5,195 nucleotides of DNA from Lachnospiraceae bacterium. GTDB lineage: Bacteria > Bacillota > Clostridia > Lachnospirales > Lachnospiraceae. Of the stretch, positions 1 to 5,195 are shown piece after piece (position 1 is the first letter of the stretch; each line of letters begins with the position of its first letter). The position numbers and the translations under genes were made by a program. The DNA lies in the NCBI GenBank assembly GCA_003542935.1, contig DPJQ01000145.1:18528-23722 (forward strand), written 5' to 3'. The notes under the pieces were generated by a model that worked only from the letters and a program-made list of their open reading frames with translations, did no database searches and was not told the DNA's origin.

Positions 1-1
1 C

Positions 2-3000
2 GGCCGCCTGCCCCTGAAAAAGGGAGTCAACGTGGTGGAGCTGTATGAGGTAAGCGGCGCCCCCATGGCGTCAGTCTCAAACAACAACCCGGGGCCGGAG
101 GGCCTGGCCCTGCGCAATAAAGATTATAAGTTTTCCACCTACCTGCTCTACTGGGACGGGGAGCCGCAGGCGTATCCCAGAGGGACGGACACCACCCTTG
201 GGCTGGTGGACGCGGTGCAGCTCGGGTCAACTTCCATACCGATGGCCCAGTACCTCTCTGAAGCGGGTGAAAACGGGGATTATACCGTTGTCCTCCCGGA
301 AACGATGCCGGGGGACAAGATCCTCCTGGGGCTGCAGACGGCAGACCCCTGGGCAACGGTTTCGATCCTCAATAAATCCGCGCTGGCGCGGGGGGACCAG
401 GTGGGGATTTACCAGGCGGTGAAGATAACGGACGGCCTGACAGAGATCAAAGTGCGGGTCACGGCGGCGGATAAAAGGACCCGTACGGACCGTACGATCC
501 ACCTGGTAAACCGGTTCAGCGAGTGCGGGCTGACGGGCATGACGCCGGAGAAGATGCAGGTATATACCTACGACGGCACGGAGGTACAGACGGTCCAGGA
601 GGGGAAGGATATATATCTGGCATCCCCCCGGGAGGAGAGCGGCGCCATCCGTCTGGCCGCATCTGAGGGGGCCAGTATTTCCGTGGACGGGGAACCGTCG
701 GATACGGTTTCCCTGCCGGATACGGTGTATCTGCGGACGGTAACCGTGACGGCCGCGGACGGCCTGCACAAAAACCAGTATTATTTCCTCCGGCGCGAAA
801 CGGACGGCACGGTGCCTTTGGTACAGCCTGTGTCGGAAGAGGACCGGGAAAAGGCGGAGGCCATGGCAGCCCCGTGGAGGGAATATATAGAGGGCACCGA
901 TGACTGGGCGGCAGACCTGGTCGATTACTGGGGAACCTTCAAGGCCGCCGCGGTAAACGGGGATTTTACCGGGAAACACGTATACGATGTGGCGAAGCAT
1001 TCGTTCAGCCAGGCTACAGACTGGGCGGCCTGTATCCTGGAGCTGGTACTGGTGGGGGAGAACCCCTATGATTACCGGGGGATAGATTTCGTGGCGGGCC
1101 TCCAGGGCTGTAAAAGCAGCAACGGGCTTTACGGTGGGTACGGGAACAATATCTGGACACTGCAGGCCCTGAAAGTGCTTGGCGAACCGATCGGGGAGCC
1201 CCTGGTTGAGGCGGTCAAGAGGGACTGCATGAATTCCTGGAGTATTGACCTGCAGGGCTGGGCCGTCGCGGCCCTCAGAGGGGTGATCCCGGATGAAGAG
1301 CTGATCGCCTTGAGCCTCCATCTGAAAGATACCCAGGAACAGTACGGGGGCGTGTGGGGGAATGCCTTCACGAACGGCTGCGTGATATCGGGCATCGTCA
1401 ACGCGGGGCTGAACCTGGACTATTTCCAGTATAAGGGAAAGGGCCTGCTTGAGGTCATGGAAGAGGAGATCCGCATTGCCGTAAACAACAAGAACAAAGA
1501 CATCGTCATCGCCCTGGGGGATATCATAAACGGGGAAAATGTCTACCACCGCTACCGGATGACCCAGGGGCGCTGGGAGAACCTGCTGGAAGTGGCAGGC
1601 GGCCTGGCGGCGCAGCACACGGAGGACACGGAGCTTTCGGGGGCCCTGGAGGCGATGCGGCAGGCGGATGGCTACCAGGGGAACGGGGAACTGTATTTCG
1701 CGCTCCTGCAGCTTGTAGGCAAATATCAGGAAAAAGTCAGCTACGGAAGCCAGACGGTCAAGTTCAGCAGGGTCGTGGTCGGCATGGGTGACGCGCTGAC
1801 GCCCAATACCTATGGGAAAGACTATGTCTATGAATACTATGGTCAGCCGCTGGAAAACGGATGGGCCAGATACAGCTGGATCCGGAACCCGAGGCCTGCG
1901 GGGGGGCATTTCCACCGGCTGGCAGACCCCGGGGAGGATTACAGCGGCATCCGCAGCAAAGATATGAAGGACCATCTGGAGTTCGGGTCGGATAAAGGCG
2001 AGGAAGAATACTATTTCGATAAAATTTATTTTGTGCAGGTACTCCACTATTACAACGGGTTAGGCGGTGAAAACGTGCCGGATACGACTGTCGAGGCTTT
2101 CGGGCCTGTGAAGGTGGACGTCTACGCGCCCAAAGTGCAGGTCAACGGTGAAGACGGGGGCGGGACGGATAATGCCCAATATACGCTGGATCATTCGGGG
2201 AACGGCATATTACAGATTACCGCGTCCGATACCATGAGCGGCATCTGGCGTATTTCCTGCCGGACAGAGGACGGGAAAGAGACTGTGCTCTATGATGCGG
2301 AAACGGATGTGGAAGTGGATATGGAAACATACGGCAAACGGGAAATCCAAAGAGAGCTGCCCGTGAACCAGGCGGGGCAGCTCTCTTTCATCGTCAAGGA
2401 CCTGGCCGGCTATGCCACGGAGGCGTCCGTCACGGTAGCAGAGCCGTATTCTGGCCCTGCTGGCGGCCCGGAGCAAAAGCCGGGGCAGGATCCCGCGCAG
2501 ACCCCGGACACAAGCGCCCCGGGGAACACAACGGAGCCCCCCGCAAAAGCCCCGGAGGAACCGGCCCAGACAAAAAGCATAGCGAAACTGGGCTTCAAGA
2601 AGATCAGTGACCAGGCCTATACGGGGAAGGCCGTACGCCCCACTGTAACGGTAAAAGACGGCAAGACCAAGCTGAAAGCGGGCAGGGACTATACGCTCAC
2701 ATATAAAAACAATAAAAAGGCGGGCAGGGCGTCCGTCACGGTGAAAGGCAAAGGCGCCTATACCGGGAAGAAGACGCTGGGCTTTAACATCCGCTACAGC
2801 TTGAAGAAGGCCAAGGTCGCAAAGATAAAAAACCAGGTTTACAAAAAAGGGAAGGCGGCCAAACCCGCGGTAAAGGTCACATATCAAGGCAAAAAGCTGA
2901 AAAAAGGGCGGGATTACACCGTCACCTACCAGAAAAACAAGAAAGCGGGGAGAGCCGCTGCCGTCATCAAGGGAAAAGGAAACTATATGGGAACCAGAAA

Positions 3001-3028
3001 AGTGACATTTAAGATTGTGAAAAAATAG
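2..3028 (+). CDS. Large exported surface protein with alpha/alpha-toroid domain and basic C-terminal repeats (5' partial)
   Basis: The frame is open to the left edge (codons from base 2). A GTG at 32 has an AGGGAG-like stretch 5 bases upstream, but no signal peptide follows and the residues before it (LPLKKGVNVVELYEV) read as the end of a beta-sandwich repeat, so I treat the gene as continuing upstream. Numbering residues from the GTG: 1-255 are beta-rich and include cadherin-like beta-sandwich modules (strand endings TEIKVRVTAADKRTRTDRTI and LRTVTVTAADGLHKNQYYFL). About 285-570 is helical with toroid-type motifs (GLYGGYGNNIWTLQAL, DLQGWAVAAL, YGGVWGNAFTNGCVISGIVN), as in the prenyltransferase/squalene-cyclase and intrinsic-factor alpha-domain fold. 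About 585-690 is aromatic-rich and unrecognised. About 690-803 is Ig-like, 806-848 a Pro-rich linker and 850-998 two Lys-rich beta repeats. No catalytic motif such as DXDD and no LPXTG was seen. It is probably extracellular and likely binds a ligand or carbohydrate; the exact role is unknown. The fold call is by eye. Confidence 0.85.
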   Translation, partial: GRLPLKKGVNVVELYEVSGAPMASVSNNNPGPEGLALRNKDYKFSTYLLYWDGEPQAYPRGTDTTLGLVDAVQLGSTSIPMAQYLSEAGENGDYTVVLPETMPGDKILLGLQTADPWATVSILNKSALARGDQVGIYQAVKITDGLTEIKVRVTAADKRTRTDRTIHLVNRFSECGLTGMTPEKMQVYTYDGTEVQTVQEGKDIYLASPREESGAIRLAASEGASISVDGEPSDTVSLPDTVYLRTVTVTAADGLHKNQYYFLRRETDGTVPLVQPVSEEDREKAEAMAAPWREYIEGTDDWAADLVDYWGTFKAAAVNGDFTGKHVYDVAKHSFSQATDWAACILELVLVGENPYDYRGIDFVAGLQGCKSSNGLYGGYGNNIWTLQALKVLGEPIGEPLVEAVKRDCMNSWSIDLQGWAVAALRGVIPDEELIALSLHLKDTQEQYGGVWGNAFTNGCVISGIVNAGLNLDYFQYKGKGLLEVMEEEIRIAVNNKNKDIVIALGDIINGENVYHRYRMTQGRWENLLEVAGGLAAQHTEDTELSGALEAMRQADGYQGNGELYFALLQLVGKYQEKVSYGSQTVKFSRVVVGMGDALTPNTYGKDYVYEYYGQPLENGWARYSWIRNPRPAGGHFHRLADPGEDYSGIRSKDMKDHLEFGSDKGEEEYYFDKIYFVQVLHYYNGLGGENVPDTTVEAFGPVKVDVYAPKVQVNGEDGGGTDNAQYTLDHSGNGILQITASDTMSGIWRISCRTEDGKETVLYDAETDVEVDMETYGKREIQRELPVNQAGQLSFIVKDLAGYATEASVTVAEPYSGPAGGPEQKPGQDPAQTPDTSAPGNTTEPPAKAPEEPAQTKSIAKLGFKKISDQAYTGKAVRPTVTVKDGKTKLKAGRDYTLTYKNNKKAGRASVTVKGKGAYTGKKTLGFNIRYSLKKAKVAKIKNQVYKKGKAAKPAVKVTYQGKKLKKGRDYTVTYQKNKKAGRAAAVIKGKGNYMGTRKVTFKIVKK
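2579..3025 (+). repeat. Two tandem lysine-rich beta-repeat domains at the C-terminus of the toroid protein
   Basis: Two copies of about 70-77 residues lie at bases 2579-2791 and 2795-3025. Shared signatures in order are AYTGKAVRPTVTV / VYKKGKAAKPAVKV, then LKAGRDYTLTYKNNKKAGRA / LKKGRDYTVTYQKNKKAGRA, then VKGKGAYTGKKTLGFNI / IKGKGNYMGTRKVTFKI. This 'G.DYT..Y..N..AG.A...KGKGNY.G...F.I' pattern is common in the stalks of large clostridial surface proteins. By my count, the 149 residues hold about 45 Lys/Arg and 4 Asp/Glu, so the module is strongly cationic. It may hold the protein to wall teichoic acid or another polyanion; that role is inference. Confidence 0.85.
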
Positions 3029-3039
3029 GGACAGGAATC

Positions 3040-3044
3040 AGGAG
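3040..3044 (+). promoter_or_regulatory. Ribosome binding site of the DUF4430 protein
   Basis: AGGAG lies 7 bases before the ATG at 3052, in the 23-base gap after the TAG of the preceding gene. It fixes the start directly upstream of a good signal peptide. No separate promoter or terminator is visible in this gap, which supports co-transcription with the upstream gene. Confidence 0.8.
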
Positions 3045-3051
3045 AAAACAT

Positions 3052-3153
3052 ATGGAAAGAAAAAAATGTAAAGGTTATTCGTATAAGATTGTTTTTTGGT
3101 CAGTGGTCATAGCTGTTCTGAGCGTTTTTGGTCAAGTTCGTCCGGTGTGGGCA
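3052..3153 (+). other. Sec signal peptide coding segment
   Basis: The first 34 residues show a basic N-region (MERKKCKGYSYK), a hydrophobic core (IVFWSVVIAVLSVFG) and a polar C-region ending V-W-A before Glu35, which fits type I signal peptidase (-3 Val, -1 Ala). There is no lipobox cysteine near the cut, so a lipoprotein is not indicated. This places the whole mature protein outside the cell. Confidence 0.85.
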
Positions 3154-4773
3154 GAAGGGCTGGGGACAGTTACGGTTTCTGTGGAAAAATTCACGTTAGG
3201 GCAGGGGTATTTGGTGGAGCCATGCCAGGTAGAACTGCAGGAGAGTGACAATGCAGCCACGGTATTAGATTGGGTATTGCGGGAGCATGGTTTCACCTAT
3301 AGCAGTGAGGGTAGTTTTTCCGATAGTTTTTACCTGCAGTCCATTCATGAAGCGGATTCAGGGGTTTTAAATATTCCCAGATGCATCAGCGAGATGGCGC
3401 CAATACAGATTAATGGAGAGACATGGGACTGGCCCCCGACCAACCAGACGCATAGTGGGAACGTAGAGTTTCCTGCTTTAGGTGAATTTGCCTATACTTC
3501 GCAGGCAGGCTGGATGTACTGTGTCAACGGCAAGTTTCCCAGCGTGGGTTTTAGCGGGGTGAGCTTAAAAGACGGCGATGTGATGCGTGTGCAGTTTACA
3601 CTGTATGGTCTGGGAGCGGATATCGGCGAGCAGTATATAGGAGAGAGTGCTATCAGGGCTATTCCTGTGGCAGATAAAGATCGTCTGACAGAGAAGGTTG
3701 CGAAGATCCGGGCAAATCAGCAGGAGTGGTTTGCGGTGGAGGGGTGCCGGGATGCATATAATAATGCCATGCAAGTGCTCCAGACGTTGGACAGCAGCCA
3801 GGAAGAAGTGAATGCGGCGCTGGCTGCCTTTCCAAGCGGGAAGACAGTGCCTCCCATGGAATCCAGGCCGATTACCAAAATAGTCTTGGATAAGTCGGAT
3901 ATTCAACTGGAAAAAGGGCAAAGTTATACGTTGTCGGTGTCATATGAGCCAGATAATACAACTGAAACCAAGAGAGTGGCTTTCAGCAGTTCCCGCCAGG
4001 ATATAGCTTCCGTGGATACGTCCGGAAAGATTACAGCAAAGGCGGAAGGCAGCACGATTATCACGGCCCGGACGGCAAACGGAATTACGGCGCAATGCAA
4101 TGTGAAGGTGATGATCCCTTCAGCCGCAGCAACAGGAGAAAAAAAGGATGATGCAGAACAGAATAATGGGGATAGGCCTTCTGGCACAACTGCTGCAGTT
4201 AAGTTAGATTTGAAAATATCCAAAACTGCAACAACTTCCATTACTTTGAAATGGTCCAGGGTTCCTGAAGCTGATGGCTATAAAGTGTATCGTTATGATG
4301 CAACTAAAAAGAAATATGTGTTGTTGAAAACGTTGACATCCTCGAAAAGGAGTTATGTATTCAAGCGTTTGAAAGGGACTGGCGGCAGCAAACTGATGCC
4401 GGGAACGGTTTACAAGCTTCGTGTGACCGCTTATGCCGTTAAAGATGAAAAGGCGAAAACGATAAAAACAGAAACCGTCCAAACCGCCACAAAGCCAATC
4501 AAGGCAGTCATAAATAAAGTGGAGCGCAGGTCTTCTGCAAAAGCCAGGCTGGCATGGAAAAAAGTCAGTAATTGCAGTGGATATGAAATCTACATGTCGG
4601 CAGGAAAAAACGGCAAGTATAAAAAAGTGAAGACTTTTACAAGTAATAAAGCGCTGTCTTATACGAAAGCAGGTTTAAATAAAAATAAAACATATTATTT
4701 TAAAATACGGGCGTATAAAAAAGTTGGCGGCAAAAAAATAAATGGAGCATTTTCCACACCGAAATCGGTATAA
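3052..4773 (+). CDS. Secreted DUF4430 protein with FIVAR-like, Big_2 and two FN3 domains
   Basis: This is a complete 573-residue protein. The ATG has an AGGAG site 7 bases upstream and is followed by a Sec signal peptide (1-34, predicted cut VWA|EG). Residues about 38-192 are a DUF4430 domain, the fold of the intrinsic factor/transcobalamin C-terminal beta domain; the key signature is AGWMYCVNGKFPSVGFSGVS followed by LKDGDV and a closing strand. Residues about 205-262 form a FIVAR-like helical hairpin ending SSQEEVNAALAAF. Residues 273-353 are a Big_2 Ig-like domain (VLDKSDIQLEKGQSYTLSV, ASVDTSGKITAKAEGSTIIT). A polar linker (355-385) leads to two FN3 domains (about 386-480 and 482-573). There is no LPXTG, SLH, choline-binding or C-terminal membrane segment, so it is either released or held non-covalently. 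The neighbour's toroid domain suggests a shared ligand-binding job outside the cell. Its GC is clearly lower than that of both flanking genes. The domain order is secure; the ligand is unknown. Confidence 0.92.
   Translation: MERKKCKGYSYKIVFWSVVIAVLSVFGQVRPVWAEGLGTVTVSVEKFTLGQGYLVEPCQVELQESDNAATVLDWVLREHGFTYSSEGSFSDSFYLQSIHEADSGVLNIPRCISEMAPIQINGETWDWPPTNQTHSGNVEFPALGEFAYTSQAGWMYCVNGKFPSVGFSGVSLKDGDVMRVQFTLYGLGADIGEQYIGESAIRAIPVADKDRLTEKVAKIRANQQEWFAVEGCRDAYNNAMQVLQTLDSSQEEVNAALAAFPSGKTVPPMESRPITKIVLDKSDIQLEKGQSYTLSVSYEPDNTTETKRVAFSSSRQDIASVDTSGKITAKAEGSTIITARTANGITAQCNVKVMIPSAAATGEKKDDAEQNNGDRPSGTTAAVKLDLKISKTATTSITLKWSRVPEADGYKVYRYDATKKKYVLLKTLTSSKRSYVFKRLKGTGGSKLMPGTVYKLRVTAYAVKDEKAKTIKTETVQTATKPIKAVINKVERRSSAKARLAWKKVSNCSGYEIYMSAGKNGKYKKVKTFTSNKALSYTKAGLNKNKTYYFKIRAYKKVGGKKINGAFSTPKSV
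4207..4770 (+). repeat. Tandem fibronectin type III domains at the C-terminus of the DUF4430 protein
   Basis: Two diverged FN3 units lie at bases about 4207-4491 and 4495-4770. Corresponding elements are ITLKWSRVPEADGYKVYR and ARLAWKKVSNCSGYEIYM (B and C strands with the core Trp and Tyr), then a K-K-Y / G-K-Y-K-K turn, then GTVYKLRVTAYA and NKTYYFKIRAYK (the F strand). Both are Lys-rich. The gene ends at the last FN3 strand (FSTPKSV) with no anchor after it. Such pairs act as spacers or binding modules on clostridial secreted proteins. Confidence 0.8.
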
Positions 4774-4784
4774 AAAGAGGTGAT
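4774..4784 (+). promoter_or_regulatory. Ribosome binding site of the LysR-type fragment
   Basis: AAAGAGGTGAT differs by one base from the ideal 16S anti-SD complement AAGGAGGTGAT and ends 7 bases before the ATG at 4792. It begins directly after the TAA of the DUF4430 gene. It selects 4792 over the in-frame ATG at 4801 and argues that the short regulator ORF is translated, or was until recently. Confidence 0.8.
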
Positions 4785-4791
4785 CTAAAGT

Positions 4792-5070
4792 ATGGGAAAA
4801 ATGAAATTGAGGGATCTGCGGTGTTTTGCCACTGTAGCCAGGGAGGGCGGCTTCGAGAGGGCTGCCAGAAGGCTCGGCACCACCCAGGGGACGGTGAGCA
4901 AGCGTATAAAAGCCCTGGAGAACGACCTGGATATAGAGCTGTTCTGCCGTGAGAGCTGCGGTTCCAGCCTGACCCCGGAGGGGGAGCTGGCCTATGTTTA
5001 CACGCTGAATATTTTGAGTATGGAGGACAAGCTTCTGAAATTCAGCGAGGAAGTGCGGGAAGACGTATAG
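4792..5070 (+). CDS. LysR-type regulator DNA-binding domain only (92 residues)
   Basis: Residues 5-64 match the LysR-family winged helix-turn-helix: LRDLRCFATVAREGGFERAA, then RRLGTTQGTVSKRIKALEND (recognition helix about 32-43), the wing with LFCRE and the LTPEGE signature. Residues 65-90 fit the long linker helix that dimerises these regulators. The protein stops at TAG 5068-5070, just where the G.L.IG start of the effector domain is normally found; full-length family members are about 300 residues. No effector domain appears in the other two forward frames within the window, so a simple single frameshift is not seen here. It sits 18 bases after the DUF4430 gene on the same strand, so it is probably co-transcribed, unlike the usual divergent LysR layout. 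It is either a stand-alone DNA-binding protein or a 3'-truncated gene. Family assignment is firm; target and effector are unknown. Confidence 0.85.
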   Translation: MGKMKLRDLRCFATVAREGGFERAARRLGTTQGTVSKRIKALENDLDIELFCRESCGSSLTPEGELAYVYTLNILSMEDKLLKFSEEVREDV

Positions 5071-5195
5071 ATGGAACAGGGAACTGTAATATAGAAAAAT
5101 GTGAAAATACAGCAGTGGCTGGCCGAGGCGGAGGGTTACTTTTCACACGGGAGCCAGTTCTAAGGAAACGCATATCCATATAATTAGACCCGTTT
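5071..5195. other. Downstream non-coding tail with an 8-bp inverted repeat
   Basis: No gene is supported here. TGTGAAAA at 5100-5107 is perfectly inverted as TTTTCACA at 5140-5147, leaving a 32-base GC-rich loop. No T-run follows the right arm, so it is a poor match to an intrinsic terminator. The end of the window also has TATAAT at 5179-5184 without a convincing -35 box. The transcript end is therefore undecided. Confidence 0.4.
5101..5163 (+). pseudogene. Possible 20-codon coding remnant
   Basis: A GTG at 5101 opens a 20-codon reading frame (VKIQQWLAEAEGYFSHGSQF) in the same frame as the LysR fragment, with two stops between them (5068-5070 and 5092-5094). It has no ribosome binding site. 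Its amphipathic look, with Trp, Tyr and Phe, loosely resembles the last helix of a LysR effector domain, which would fit an internal deletion of the gene. The resemblance is too short to trust, and chance is a fair alternative. Confidence 0.15.

Noticed and set aside
32..34. GTG as a true start, with AGGGAG at 21-26
   Set aside because: Spacing is acceptable, but no signal peptide follows, the frame is open upstream, and the preceding residues continue a beta-sandwich pattern. An exported protein should not start here.
227..2047. A 606-codon open frame on the minus strand
   Set aside because: It lies fully inside the toroid protein gene. Its translation is rich in Arg, Pro, His and Val with no recognisable domain, as expected for the antisense of a GC-rich gene, and the plus-strand frame has clear domains throughout.
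2447..2575. Sortase-type wall-spanning segment (Pro-rich linker)
   Set aside because: The Pro/Ala/Glu-rich stretch lies before two further domains and is not followed by LPXTG, a hydrophobic helix and a basic tail, so it is best read as an inter-domain linker.
2210..2887. A 225-codon minus-strand frame over the Ig-like, linker and repeat region
   Set aside because: It is antisense to well-defined repeats and has no domain or ribosome binding site that I can see. It is a shadow of lysine-rich coding sequence.
5100..5147. Intrinsic terminator
   Set aside because: The 8-bp stem has a 32-base loop and no following T-run, so the usual requirements are not met.
5179..5184. TATAAT as a -10 box for a downstream gene
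   Set aside because: No TTGACA-like hexamer lies 16-18 bases upstream, the region is generally AT-rich, and nothing downstream is visible to support it.

Overview
The window carries three genes on the plus strand, packed head to tail with gaps of 23 and 18 bases, so it is probably one transcription unit or the end of one. Domain content (alpha/alpha-toroid, DUF4430, Big_2, FIVAR-like and fibronectin type III modules, and lysine-rich C-terminal repeats) together with strong AGGAG/GAGGTGAT ribosome binding sites points to a Gram-positive gut-type Firmicute, most likely a Lachnospiraceae member with fairly high GC. This taxonomic call is inference from protein style, not from a marker gene.

Bases 2-3028 hold the C-terminal roughly 1,000 residues of a very large exported surface protein. 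Its 5' end lies outside the window. In order it shows beta-sandwich (cadherin-like) modules, an all-helical region resembling the prenyltransferase/terpene-cyclase alpha/alpha toroid, an aromatic-rich segment I cannot name, an Ig-like module, a proline-rich linker and two copies of a very basic beta repeat. Bases 3052-4773 encode a complete 573-residue secreted protein: signal peptide, DUF4430 domain, FIVAR-like helical linker, Big_2 domain and two FN3 domains. Bases 4792-5070 encode a 92-residue protein that is only the winged helix-turn-helix and linker helix of a LysR-type regulator. The last 125 bases hold no convincing gene, only an 8-bp inverted repeat and a 20-codon ORF that may be debris.

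The most interesting reading is the pairing of the first two genes. In vertebrate intrinsic factor and transcobalamin, an alpha6/alpha6 toroid is followed in one chain by a small beta domain classed as DUF4430, and cobalamin is held between them. Here a toroid protein and a DUF4430 protein are separate, adjacent and both exported. That suggests a split, cell-surface ligand-capture pair, possibly for a corrinoid. The ligand is not shown by the sequence. The regulator fragment downstream may be a DNA-binding-only LysR protein that controls the unit, or a decayed gene.
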